The notes beneath the pieces were generated by a model, which saw only the letters and a list, made by a program, of their open reading frames with translations, ran no database searches and was not told the origin of the DNA. A stretch of 21,829 bases of DNA, taken from positions 1 to 21,829 of the forward strand of contig JAAAJB010000581.1 in assembly GCA_016098155.1 (NCBI GenBank), given 5' to 3'. Source of the stretch: Actinomortierella ambigua (taxonomy: Eukaryota > Mortierellomycota > Mortierellomycetes > Mortierellales > Mortierellaceae). Positions 7,662 to 19,808 of the stretch are shown here, piece after piece. Made by a program: the position numbers and the translations under genes. Position 1 is the first letter of the stretch. Each line of letters starts with the position of its first letter.

Positions 7662-10600
7662 ATGTCCATGTTCACACTGGCCAAGGAGATCTTCCCGCCT
7701 ACAAGCGTGGAGAATGTCGTGCGCTGCAACTTTGTGCTCCCGCATGTGCTCAATGTGATCATTGCGCGGAACTCAGTTCTGGAAATCTACAACTTTGTCG
7801 AGCCCGCCCAGGCTGACCAGTTGCCGCGCCTCGAATTGGTGGCAACCTACCGCCTCAACGGTGTGATCACCTCGATGGGTGTGATCCGCACCACCTCCTC
7901 GGGGCAGCATGGTCTCGACAGTATTCTTGTCAGCTTCAAGGATGCCAAGGTTCGTTCCTTTACTTTACTGTATTTCTTCTTTTTTATTCTCTTCTTCCTC
8001 GTTTTTTCTTCTTCGCCGCCATCATCTTGCTCTTGCAATGTTCATAGACCGTCTTCGTGGTTCGTCTGTGTCTATCCTCGGTCACTTGGACGAGACACAC
8101 TCTTCCGCCAAAGATCAAAAGAACAAAATAAAGAAAGAATACTGGTTGTTTTTCTCGCAACAGCATCCTCATTTTCATCGTCTACCAGTACTCTAACAGA
8201 CATTGTCTCTCTTCTCTGCTGTCTTCCTCCTTTCTTTCCAAACTTTGGATTCTTGGTTTATTCGCCATACGAACTTGGATGAAACTCTTGGGGGCGTCAA
8301 TTGTTTTTAGATGTCGCTGCTCGAGTGGTCCTTCTCCAATCATAGTCTTGTCACAGTGTCGATCCACTATTACGAAAGGGATGATTACAAGGTACCTTCA
8401 GCCACCTCCTCTGCATGCGATAGGATTAAAACAAACGTGATCGTTTCTCTGCAATCACAAAGTCTCACTCTTTTTTTTTCCTTGTTATCATTTTGTTGTG
8501 ATTGTTGGTGCTTGAATGGGAAATAGCAAGAATTCTTGAACAATGCGCACCCGACAGAAATCCGTGTCGATCCGTCGCGGAGATGCGCATTACTGACTTT
8601 TTATGGTGATCGAGTGGCGGTGCTGCCCTTCCGAACAGAAGAAGTCGCCACAGCTGAAGATGACGATGTCTCCAAGTAATGTTCAGTGAGCACATTCTTG
8701 ACTATCCACGGATATGCTCTCTCCGGATGATCGTGACAGGTCCTACTTTTATTCATACTCTCTTCGTTTTTATTGTTGTTTTTAATTCTCATGATCTAGA
8801 AAGTGGCCTTATCTGCCGAGTTATGTTATGACTTTTTCCGACATTGACGTCCGCATCAAAAATGTCATTGACATGCAGTTTCTCTACGACTTTTACGAGC
8901 CAACACTTGCTATTCTCTTTTCTCCTCAACAAACTTGGACAGGGTATGAACATCCCGATCATTCAGAGCCTGACTATCCTGACGAACACTCATAAATGAT
9001 GTCGTTCCTCACTTCTTACTAATCTCCCTCTTTCTGTTGAATGTAGCCGTTTGGCGGTAAGAAAAGACACTTGCTCGCTTGTTGTCGTCTCATTGGACAT
9101 TTCCCACAAGACGTACCCGATCATCTACTCGATCGATCACCTGCCGTACGACTGCACCAAGATCATCCCGATGCCAAAGCCCATTGGCGGCATGCTGGTC
9201 GTGTCCGCCAACGCCCTGATCCATCTCGATCAAGGCTCGACGGGCATGGGTGTCGGTGTCAATGGCTACGCTCCTTCAGTGACCGAATTCCCGCTGGATC
9301 AACAGGGGCTCTTGGAGATGGCTCTTGAGGGTGCACATCATGCTTTCTTGGCACCGGATCAAATCCTCTTTTCGCTTCGGGATGGAGATCTCTATGTCGT
9401 GCATCTCCAGCAGGAAGGACGCAGTCTATCCGGGTTCAGGATCGAAAAGGCTGGTTCGAGCATCCAGCTCTCGTGCACGTGTGCGCTCACGCCTGGTTAC
9501 TTCTTTGCCGGCTCACGGTATGGCGACTCTATGCTGATCAAGTACTCGAGCAAGGAGGATGGCAAGAAGCGGAAAAAGATCGCTCTGGCCGTGGAGGCGA
9601 TGGACTTGGACAATGGTAAGGATAGGGGAGGAGAGACTTTTTGATGCTTTGGTGTATATGGCGAGATGAAGAAAAACTATGGTGAATGAATTGTACATAT
9701 TACTTTTGGTTACTCTGATGTCAACCTCTCTTGGTTTCTCTCCGTCTTTTTTTTTTCAGATCTCTATGGACAAGATATGGAAACAATGGCCGATCAAAAG
9801 AAGCGTCGGGCCAAGGACGAGGTTGAGTCCGCAATGGACGCAGGTGACTCCAAATGGCTCTTTGAAGTCTGCGATACCATCACCAACACTGGTCCCATTG
9901 TCGCCTTGGATATTGGCCAACGTGCCAGTAATGTATGTAAACGGCTGGGACAAAAAATCGTGATGGATCATGTCTACATAGGAGAGCACAAATCTAACCA
10001 TCAAATTTCTTTCATTTTCCTTGTTTTCCAACTTTTAGGAAGCAGTAAGTCACTGGTCTCTCCACTCCTTGAAAAATGGCAAGAGCTTGAAGATCCTCCA
10101 ACTAACGACGTGAATATCAAATACTATAGCACGAGGGATTTCCTCCGCAGCATGAGATCGTAGCTTCGACAGGATCACCCAACAATGGAGCACTGGTGGT
10201 CTTCCAGGTATACTCCAATGTTCCTACAGACAACAAAAAAAACAGGTGTTCCGTGTACCTCCAGCACAGTATCTCAACATTCGTTTTCCTTTCGTTTTCC
10301 ACTCTCCTCTGACAAAATTTAGCGAAACATCCGTCCGAATGTCATCCGGTCGACTGACGCGCTTGCAGGTGCCAAGAATATCTGGACGGTCTTCTGCCGC
10401 AAGGAGATTGTCTTTGAGGGGGTGACACAGTACGAGAGCCGGGGCAGTGAGGGTGATATGGGAGAGCAGTTTGACAAGTTTATGATCATCTCCAAGGACA
10501 CCTTCACTCTCGTTCTCGCCACGGGCGATGAGCTCCGTCAGTTGCCCAACTCGCAGTTCTATGTCGAGGGCCCCACAGTCGCCATCGGCACTCTGTTGGA

Positions 10601-13600
10601 CGAGACCAGGGTCGTCCAGGTCTATGCCAATGGTGTTCGTCTCCTAAACGCTGACGGCAGGATGACCCAATTTGTGCCCATGGACGAGACTCTGTCGATC
10701 GTCGCAGCCTGCATTGTCGATCCCTATATCTTGCTCCAGTTCCATGATGGCTCTGCCATGCTTCTTAAGGGGGATATGACTACCAAGGAAGTCGATGTTC
10801 TCAACCGCCCATCTGTTCTCAACGTAACGTTTTCTGCCTATGATTTTCTTATTGACGTTTTCATATTGGTGTTATTTCTTGGTTTGATGCTAATGATAGC
10901 CTTTTTTTTGGTTTACTTTTGGCTGCTCCTTCTCAACAGAGCCTTCCCATTGCTGGCTGCTGCATTTACTCCGATGTGCTAAACGCCATGACGCTGGTTA
11001 AGGATGCCCCCACATGGGCCAGTTTGCAGGCACAGGCAGCGGCCGCCAAGGCCACGCGCCGGGCAGCCGCCAAAGACGCCAGCACCCAAGGAAAGAAGCG
11101 GAGAAAGAAGCAGACGTCGAACAGCAAACCCAAAAAGGCTGCCATGGCCGTGGACGAGGTGGACTTGGACCTTTATGGCCCCGACTTTACGCAAGAAGAT
11201 GATGATGAAGAGGAAGGGGAGGAGGAAGATGGCGAAGAGAGTGGAAACGAAGACGACGAGATGGACCCAACAGAAGATCAAGAGGGCTTGGAGACTGGGG
11301 CTGGTTCGGAGGCGCCTATCTCCCAAGATAAGCCTGCACCACATGATACCAACATCGAGGGCTCTGCAGCCAATCCAGAGGGCCAGTCTGTCGAGGCTAC
11401 GCACTGGTGTGTCATTTTCCGAGCAGATGGTGCATTAGAGGTATGTGGGGGATCGCTTTTTGTTGTTGTTGTTTTTTTTTCTCCGCTGTCTGCCACGTGT
11501 GACAAAGAAAGACTAGGGCGCATCTAACACGTCGAACACCAATACCAAAACATTACTAGATCTATCACTTGCCAGACTTTAAAGAGGTGTTCTTTTTCCC
11601 GCACTTTGACTTGTTGCCAAACGTTCTCCCAGATGCCCCATCCCATCAAGATACCAAGCCCGCAGGCTACGTTAAGGAAATCACCGAGCTCGCACTCGTC
11701 AATTTCGGAACGAGCATCAAGAAGGAGCCCTATCTGATTGTAATTCGACGCATCCTAGACACTTTGTGTTGTCTTTCTATGTCTTTTACGTCCTTTTTAA
11801 AACACTCACACCTCACCTTTTTTTTCCCTGTCGCATTTTCTTTTATTTTAGGTGCGCACACTCCGAGGCAACATCATCATGTACAAGACCTACATGTACT
11901 ACCCATCCCCCGAGGTGGATGGGCAAGGCAAGCCCATCGATCTCTCGCACCGACTCGCACTTCGGTTCCGCAAGATCCCACACAGCCTGGTGGTGCGCGA
12001 GACGCCCGAAGAGTCGACGCTGTTCCAAAACAGCATGGCGAGCCTGGACGACGACGACACGGCGGAGGAGTTTGATTTCCACGGCGACAACATTCTCATG
12101 ACCGACGATGGTCAGGAGATCATCGAGGACTCTGCGACGCGCAAGGATCGGATGCGACGACGACCTAAAAAGAAAAACCTGATTCCCTTTACCGACGTCG
12201 CTGGGTACGAGGGTCTGTTCTGCTTGGGCGCGTCGCCGTTGTGGATCCTGAGCTCCGGTAAGCGATTGCCCAAGATCCATCCCATGATCTGCGATGGCAA
12301 GATTCAGTGTTTCACGCAGTTCCATAACGTCAATTGCAAGAACGGTTTCATCACTTGCAACGCTCAAGTAAGTCTTTTTTTGATTTTATACTGGACAAAA
12401 GCTTCTCCACTTGTATTTCTTTGAATCGCTTTCTAATTTCTTTTCTCTCTCTCTCTCTCTCTCCCCTCTCCCTCGCCACCAAACCCACACATAAACACAA
12501 TAGGGAAATGTTCGTATCAGCCAATTGCCAACAGAAGGCATTCAGTACGACATGCCCTGGCCGATCCGCAAGGTGCCTTTGAAGCGAACGGTTCGCCAGC
12601 TCAAATACCACCCAACCTCTCAAACATACTGCATGGTCACCAGTGTCCCTGACTACTTTATCGTCAAGGACGAGCTCGCACCACAGGAGGGCATGAAAGA
12701 CGGGCCCACTGCACCCGGTGCAGCAGCAGCTGGAACTGACACGGCGGCGTCCGGGGCGAATGGTACAAGCGTCGCGCCTACCGCTGGGGCTGGGGTCGGC
12801 ACACCGACAGCAGGAACAGGAGCAGGAGCCGCTGCCACTGCCACTGCCACCGCCGCCACTACAACAGGGTCAGGTATTACAGACGATAGCCAGGAAGCCA
12901 AGGCAAAGATTTCCACCGGCCGCGGGGGTAGATTTCTGCCAAAGGTGGAGCGAGAGACGTTGGAGCTAGTGTCGCCTGTGACGTGGGAGACGGTGGACCG
13001 GCACGAATTTCAAGAGTATGAGCATGTCACAAGCATGGAGTGCGTCAGTCTCGAGTCTAGTCAGGATGCCTCGGGCCGCAAAAAGTTTATCGCCGTCGGT
13101 ACTTCGTATGTCAAGGGCGAGGACTCGACTATGCGCGGCACGGTAAGTCCTGATTGTTTTCGATTTTAGTATTTTTTTTCATTCATTTTTTTTCTAGCTG
13201 TTCTCTAATCTAGCTCTCTGGCTTTTTCTCTTTCTCTCGTTCTTTCTTGGGGGTTAGATTTACATTTTCGATATTATTGAGGTCGTGCCAGAGCCAGATA
13301 ACCCTCAGACGGACCACAAGCTCAAACTGTTGCACAGCGAAGATGTCAAGGGCGCCGTGACAGCGCTGGCTGCCCTGACGGGCTATCTCCTGACATGCGT
13401 TGGGACCAAGGTGGTGATTCGCAGCTTTGAAGACAATGAGACCCTCACAGGCATTGCCTTTATCGACGTTCAAATCTTTGTGACCAGTGTCAAGGTTGTC
13501 AAGAACACCATCATCTTGGCCGACGCCTATAAGAGTGTGTGGTTCATCGGTTTCCAGGTAAAAAAAAAAATGAACCGGTATTCTGCACACCGCACAACAC

Positions 13601-14405
13601 ACTCTGTTCTGGAATGAAAAGCTAAACAAAAAATCTCTCGCTGCTTAGGACGAACCAACTAAACTGGTACTATTGGGCAAGGACTACAGCTCGATGGAGG
13701 CCATGAATGTCAGCTACCTGATTGAAAACCAATCACTCTACATCACGGTGGCCGATGCAGAGAAGAACATCCGCCTTCTGCAATATGCTCCTTTCCGTAA
13801 GTTTATCTCATGGAATTTGCTCCGAACGCTTCCTCCGCCCATTTTGACCAGAGTATCCTAACATCCTTCCCCCTCCTCCCCCCGTTTTTTTTTTTTTTTT
13901 TTTTGACTTTATTGTTGTTGCTGTTGGTTTTTGCATCAAAAAAACGATAGATGTTCAATCCGTGAGTGGACAACGACTGATCTGCCGAGGCGACTACCAC
14001 GTGGGTTCGCAGCTGTCAACGACGGTGTCGGTGCCCAAGATTGTGCTGAGCGGGTCTGACGAAGGCATCAGCTATCTGACCTTGGGCGGCACACTGGATG
14101 GCTCGCTGATGATGATCACGCCCATTCCGGAAAAGACCTCGAAGCGCCTGGGTCTGTTGTCGTCCCAGATTGTCAATGGCGTTCAACACCCGGCCGGGCT
14201 GAACCCACGTGCGTTCCGCATCCTGCAGTCCAAGGACCGACTCAAGGCCAACCCCATCAAGGGCATCCTCGATGGCGATCTTTTGCTCGAGTTTGCAAAC
14301 TTGCCCGTCAATCGCCAAAAGGAAATGACCAAACAGATCGGTACCAGCGTAGACCGTGTCATGGACGACTTGGCTGCCTTGACTGTCGCTTCGGATCACT
14401 TTTAA
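7662..14405 (+). CDS. CFT1: CPSF160/Cft1, large subunit of the cleavage and polyadenylation factor
   Basis: Scaffold of the nuclear pre-mRNA 3'-end processing complex. Exons: join(7662..7949, 8311..8391, 8527..8675, 8800..8943, 9047..9615, 9760..9932, 10039..10044, 10130..10207, 10323..10823, 10940..11440, 11560..11739, 11852..12367, 12504..13142, 13258..13557, 13649..13796, 13951..14405), all GT-AG and in phase; 1575 aa. Family landmarks: SFKDAK, FYGDRVAVLPFR, YEPTLAILFSPQQTW, MPKPIGG, SKWLFEVCDTITNTGP (MMS1_N-type beta-propeller region); then IIEVVPEPDNPQTDHK, GLNPRAFRIL and a C-terminus in DHF (CPSF_A region). It is longer than human CPSF1 (about 1440 aa) because of two inserts: a GKKRRKK basic patch plus acidic tract (residues 714 to about 790) and an Ala/Thr/Gly-rich loop (about 1130-1187). 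Intron 1 (361 nt) has an unusual GTTCGT donor. The 6-nt exon 7 is the least certain piece. The stop codon is convergent with the next gene. Confidence 0.95.
10039..10044 (+). other. CFT1: Probable 6-nt microexon of CFT1
   Basis: Between exon 6 (ends AAT|GTATGT at 9932) and exon 8 (starts at 10130 after CTATAG) lies TTTTAG|GAAGCA|GTAAGT. The flanking introns of 106 and 85 nt are both of normal size. Each has its own CTAAC branch-type site (9994-9998 and 10102-10106) upstream of its acceptor. The exon adds Glu-Ala and keeps the frame. Skipping it (one intron 9933-10129) also keeps the frame, so the choice cannot be proven from DNA. Confidence 0.6.
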
Positions 14406-14615
14406 GTCAGTTATAGACAACACCTCTTTGTTTTTTTTTCACGCAAGTATTATATAAAGACCCAAAAAAAAATATAGCTTCTCATTTGGGTAAAAAAAAT
14501 GATGTATGGTATTGTTCCATGATGATACAAGAATGCAGAAGTGAGGGTAAAACTACAAGTTGAGACTGGTGCTGTAACGGAGATTGGGCGACAAATGGAA
14601 GACAAAAAAAAAAGT
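14406..14615. other. Short convergent 3' region
   Basis: Only 210 bp separate the stop codons of CFT1 (plus) and the coiled-coil gene (minus). The stretch is A/T-rich with runs of A and T but has no canonical AATAAA on either strand. The two 3' UTRs probably overlap. Confidence 0.55.
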
Positions 14616-17600
14616 TTAGCTCTCCATCTTGAGAGTTTTCTCAGGTGGTGGTAGGTTGTTCGCCTCACCAGCAACCTGCCTTCCCTTTCCATGTGGCTTC
14701 TTTTTATCTGGTGGTGCCTGCTGCTGCTGCTGCTGCTGCTGCCATTGTTGCTGTTGCTGTTGCTGTTGCTCGTGCTGCTGTTGCAGAAACATACGATTAT
14801 CCTCCGCCGACAACAACTTTTTGAGTTTGGCGCGGTCCATCAGGAGCGTCTCGACCTTGCACTGGTAAGCATACAGCGTTCCCTCCTGGACCAGGAGCAC
14901 CTGCCGAAGCCGAGCGTTTTCCTCATCTAGGTGCTTGATCCGCTCCGACTTTTTAGCATGCATCGACCGCGCGCCCTCGGCCTGGTCTAGGATCCTGTCC
15001 GACAAAACCTGGACATTCTTGTCTCGGGTATCAAGCTCATCCTGCAACGTTCGCCGCTCTTGTTCCATGCGATCGAGCTCCTCCTCCAGCGAACCAATCT
15101 CCCTTTCCAACGTCGCCACCTTCTTCTCCAGTGCCGCGACCTTGCCTTGCTGCTGAGAAACCATCTTCTCCAGCTCGCCCCGGCTGTGATCTTCGATGGA
15201 GTGGTGTGGCATCGAGAGCATCGAGGCCTCACACAACGAACATCCATACGATCCCGACGCGGACAATGAAGACAATTCGGCATCGGACGATTGACTCGGA
15301 CGACGGTGCTGATGCTGATGTTGAGGTTGAGGTTGTTGCTGTTGCTGCTGCTGCTGTTGCTGCTGTTGCTGCGATTGCTGCTTCCTAGCCTTGGCGTTCA
15401 AGTTTTCGAGCGCGCGCAACGTCGATTTGGTCGTTTCCAGGGCGGCCTTGTTCACCTCGAGATCGCGAGCGAGGTTCGAGGCCCGGTGACGCTCCTGGCG
15501 GAGCTGTGCCGACATTTGCGCCTTTGTCTTGGCCAGCTCGGCCTCCAGGGTCGCTGCACGGTCCTCCTGTCGCCGAAGCCGGTCCAACGCCTCATGCAGT
15601 CGCTTCTCTGCCTCGGCCAACCTCTCTTCCTTCCGGAGTAAACCCATCTCTCGTTGCTTCACCTCTGTTTCCAGTTGCGTCACCTCCAACTCGTACTCGC
15701 GCAGCCGATCCTCATGCTGTTGCCGGGCTTCCTCCACCCACTGCATGGTCTCCTCGAGCTGTTTCTCCAGTTCGCCTTGCTTCTTCTCCCGGCCGATCAG
15801 CTGCTCGTGTTGGACCTGCACCTCATTCTCCAGTTGCTGCAATTGTGCGTCACGGCCTTGCTTGAGGCGCCGGATGTGTTGCTGAAGATACTCAAAGGCC
15901 TCGTCGAGCGTGGCGTTCGTCAGAGGTGCTGGTGGTGACGACGATGACAAAGAGTCCTGACGATCACTCCTTCCCTGGAGACCGGCAGTAGCAGCTGTCG
16001 TCTTTGTCGTGGTAGTAGTGCCCTTGCCATGAGCGGCATCCTCCTCATTATCGTCGTCGTCGCTCTGAAATTCATCCCGCAGGTCCGCCAACCAATGCTG
16101 AGCCTGTGTCAGCGTCGAATTCATCGTGACCACCTCGTTTTGGAGTGCGTTGAGGTGTTCGAGCATCGAGCTCAAGTGGTGATGATCCTCTTGCTCCTTC
16201 TTCTTCTTCTTGCTCGACTGGCCCTGCTGATCGACTTGTTCGCGCTTGGCCAGATCCTGCTTCAAAGAAGCCGTCAACTGCCTCTCTCGCGCCAACGACT
16301 GCTCGAGTTCATCCAACCGGTCCGAAAGCGCAGAGTTCTCCGTCTCGACCTGCTGCAGCTCCCCTTCCAGGTTCTCCACGACACTCTGGGCCTTTTTCTG
16401 AGCTTCTTGGACCTCACGCTCGAGCTGCTCGATCCGCGCACCTTGTTCTTGCAACTGCGCCCGCTGCTCCTCTCCAAGCCGCTGATGATCCTCCACCAAC
16501 GTCGCCAGCTGTACATTCTCCGCCTCCAACAAAGCCCGTGCCTCCGTCAACTGGGCCAGCGTTTTCGCCGACTGCTCCAACTGGCCCTGTTGCTCCTTCA
16601 CTATGGTCTCCTTGGCCGACAATTGGTCCTGTACCGTGCCCAGTTGACTCTGTTGCTGCCCGACCTGCGCTTGGAGCTCCTTCACTCGGCCCTGCAGCCG
16701 CTTCCGACCCTGTGCTTCCTCCTCCTGGGCCCGCTGCGCTTCTTGACAGGCAGCTTCGGCCTTGCGCGCCTGGAGGCTTTGCTGGGCACTCTCCTGGACC
16801 TGCCGCTCCAACTTGTGCTGAAAGTCGTCTAGCCACTGGCCGAACACGGATGATAGTGTGGGAGGAGGAGGTGGTGGTTGAGATGATGATGACGATGATG
16901 GTGATGATGAAGATGATGGCTCCTTTCCGTCAGAGGTCGATAGGCCATGGAAAGGCAAAGAAATGGAAGACAGGAATGGCAAAGCGAACGATAAGGAAGA
17001 CGATGACGACGACGACATCGATCTCGGCGCCTCTCCATTCTGGGGAAACTTCCACCGCTTCCGCATCTCTGGGTCCATCCGACTCTGCACAAGCTCCATG
17101 GCTTCTTTCGACTGTCGCTCATACTCCTTCACCATGGCCCACAACTGGGCCCGCTCCTCATCCGCCCTTATGACTGCGCGCTCTAATTCTCTATTCCCAG
17201 CTTCCAGCGCCATTCTTCTGTCCACGGCAGTCGCTGCTGCTGCGCTTCCGGCACCTTCCTCAGCATCCTCCTCTTTTTCTTCTTGTTCTTCTTCCTCTTC
17301 TTCTTCTCCTCCCTTCTTTTCTACGTTCTGGTCATCGCTCCGCCTTCCCATCACGCTGTCGAGTTCCTCCATTGCTTTCTTAGCATTTGCTAATACTAGT
17401 TCGACGGAGCGTCTCCTAGCCCTGCGCTCCTCTTCTTCTTCTTCTTCTCCGCCTTGGGTCAGTGCCACCATCGCTGCCAAAGACGCTCCGTCCTGAAGGA
17501 GCCGCTCCTTGATCAATCTCAATTGCTGGTTCCGTGCCTGCGCCGCCTGGATATGCTGCTCCATGCCCTGCCCCAGCGCTTGTAGCTGCTCCACGCCTTG

Positions 17601-19808
17601 TTGCTCCACGGTCGCGTGACGGTCCCGCCAGATCGTAAGACAGTGCTGTTGTTGTTGTCGGTCGTGATGCCTCCTCGCCTCCGCCTCCTCTTCTTGGACG
17701 GTGCCTGGCGGGCTTCTCGTGGCACAGCCCTGTGCGTCATCTTGCCTCTTTGCACTGCTTGTCGCTGTCCTCGTGGCTGTCGGAGTCGTGGTTGTCAATG
17801 TTGCTATTGCTCTAGGTGTGGTTGCCGTTGTCGTTACCGACACCGCTGCTTGGGCAAGTGTCGTAGGCGCCATCGTGCGTGCTGGTTCCACCGAAGAAGG
17901 GTATGAAGAAGATGATGATGAGAAAGAAGAAGCAGAAGGCGGCAGGTGTGGTGGTGATGGTGGTGCTGCTGCTGCTGCTTCGGAGAAAGAGGTAGATAGA
18001 TCCACTTCCGAGTTCAAAGGTGACGACGCGAGTCTCTTTCTCTTGTTTATCACATCCGTCGCACCAGGCGATGATGATGAGGAGGAGGATGGTGACGGTC
18101 GACTAGCACCGGCTGCGAGTCTGCTTTTGGCTGGAGTCGTCGTTGATGCTGGTGTTTTTGTTGTTGTTGTTGTTGCCCCTGCTCCAGTCGTCGTTGCGGT
18201 CCACCCATGCATCCGTCCTGGGATCGGCGACGAGGAACCAGTCAGCACGCGCGGTGTGTAAGGCGAACCTGGACGACGTTGTTGCCGCTGTAGTTGTTGT
18301 TGTTGTTGTTTCTCGCGACTCGTCTCCTTATCCTTCAACTTTTCCACGCTACTCCTCTCCTTTCCTTTCTCCTTCTTCCTGTTTCCTTCTTCCTCCTCTC
18401 TGTCGTTGTTCTCATACTCGTACTCGTACTCCTCCTCATATTCGAATTCCTCCTCCTCATCCGAAGAAGATGAAGACGACGATGACCCCATCAGGCTACT
18501 CCCACTCGAATCCACGGCCTCGCCGTCCTCACGCCGCAACTCGCGCAGGTACGGCGATTTCGGGTCGTTGGCCAACAGGTCCTCCTTCACTGCCTGCCGA
18601 CGCTGCTGCTGGTTCTGTTCGGAGATCCGGCGTGCGCGCGCGAGCAGCGACCCGCTAAAGGCGTCCGCCACGTGGTTGGTCGTCCTTGGTGGTAGAGTGG
18701 TCGATGTAGAGGTCGTCATTCGGCCGCCGATGGTCGTCGATGCAGAGGTGGGAGTGGTGGCGGCGGTGGCAAACGATTTGGCAGGCGTTGAGAATGAGGA
18801 GGTGGTGTTGGAGGTGGTGTTGGAGGTGGAGGAAGAAGGTACGATGTGGGCTTCTTGTGGACGGCGGTGAAATTTGCCGTTGGCGAGAGGGGTGGTGGCA
18901 GAGGTTGATAAGGTAGAGGATGGGATGGTGATGGTGGGGAGCGGGAGTGAGGGAGGTGATCGAGAGATGGTTCCTGCAGTAGTTGCTGATGTTCCTGAGC
19001 TCGTGCTACGGTGATTGGCGGTGCCTGAAAGAGCTATTGTCTTGGATCGATGGAGAGACGGCGACGACGACGCGTTGTCCACTGGTGGAACCTGCTGCTT
19101 GGATCTCTTGTCACCACCCTTGCTGCTGTTCGAAATGCTGGTTTCCCGTATCGGAGGATGTGCGTTGGAAGACAAGTCTGGGGCCCCCACCCATATTCAA
19201 CAAATAAACCACCAAATTAAAAAACAGAGAAAATGTCAGTGTTTTGAGAAGTATGATTCAGATGCATCAGAGGCCATCAGAGGGAGTAGAAAAAAAAAGG
19301 AGAGGCCCATCTCGAAGGTGTGCTGATGTGTTTATCTCTCTCCCCCTGCTCCTGTCACCTGTTCATTATTACCATTCATGCCAGTGTCGGACGCATCCCT
19401 GCTCATGTTCGACTCGAATGACAAGTCTGCAAAGGACTTGTATTGACTCCCCATGGTCGACATGTTTGTCCCACCGAACAATGGTCGTGTTCGCCCCGCC
19501 GTAGTGCTGCTGCTCCTCGCGGCACCCTTGGTGGTGGTAGCAGTGTTGTTGTTATTATTGGTATTATTATCGGTATTGTTGGGGTCATGGGGCCCACCTC
19601 CATTGGCATGCCGTGGTGGTGGTGATTGGGGCGATGGGAGTCGTCCTGATGTTGACAATGCCCTACTGGACGATGCTATTATGCGAAGAGGCTTCTTGAC
19701 TGCATTCCTTGAACTGTCCAACTCCTGAGCCGATGCTGCTCTTGACGGCGGCGGTGGTGGTGATGGTGATGGTGGTGGAAGGCTGGGCCTTGACTTTGGT
19801 CCCGGCAT
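14616..19808 (-). CDS. Large coiled-coil protein with polyglutamine tracts, family unknown
   Basis: Proposed two exons, complement(join(14616..19177, 19373..19808)), 1665 aa. The long second exon has no in-frame ATG before an upstream TGA, so a first exon is needed. The GTAATA donor at 19372 and the CCCCAG acceptor at 19178 give a phase-1 join (195-nt intron). The ATG at 19808 (MPGPKSRPSLPPP...) is the first in its frame after a TAA. The N-terminal half is Ser/Thr/Pro-rich and probably disordered, with an acidic Glu/Tyr tract (EYEEEYEYEYE). The C-terminal half is almost continuous heptad-like coiled coil rich in Gln, Glu and Leu, broken by polyQ near 15331-15380 and at the C-terminus near 14718-14795. 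A CSLCEAS segment lies between coils. The architecture recalls golgins or spindle-pole scaffolds, but I see no CM1, PACT or GRIP motif and assign no function. Confidence 0.75.
14718..14795 (-). repeat. CAG/CAA repeat encoding C-terminal polyglutamine
   Basis: On the plus strand this is eight CTG triplets (14718-14741) followed by mixed TTG/CTG triplets, encoding glutamine runs interrupted by Trp and by a His-Glu pair. The pure CTG part is likely length-variable. Confidence 0.8.
15331..15380 (-). repeat. CAG/CAA repeat encoding internal polyglutamine
   Basis: Mixed TTG/CTG triplets on the plus strand encode a run of more than ten glutamines, followed in the protein by a Gln-Pro/Gln-His stretch. 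It separates two coiled-coil blocks of the large protein. Confidence 0.8.

Noticed and set aside
7662..8282. 206-aa frame treated as a complete small protein
   Set aside because: The first 96 residues are CFT1 exon 1; the rest is read-through of the T-rich intron 1, ending at an in-frame stop.
16029..16832. 267-aa Leu/Arg-rich plus-strand frame, and many others across 15000-18900
   Set aside because: They are antisense to the Gln/Glu-rich coiled-coil coding sequence; codon bias of that gene keeps the opposite frames open.
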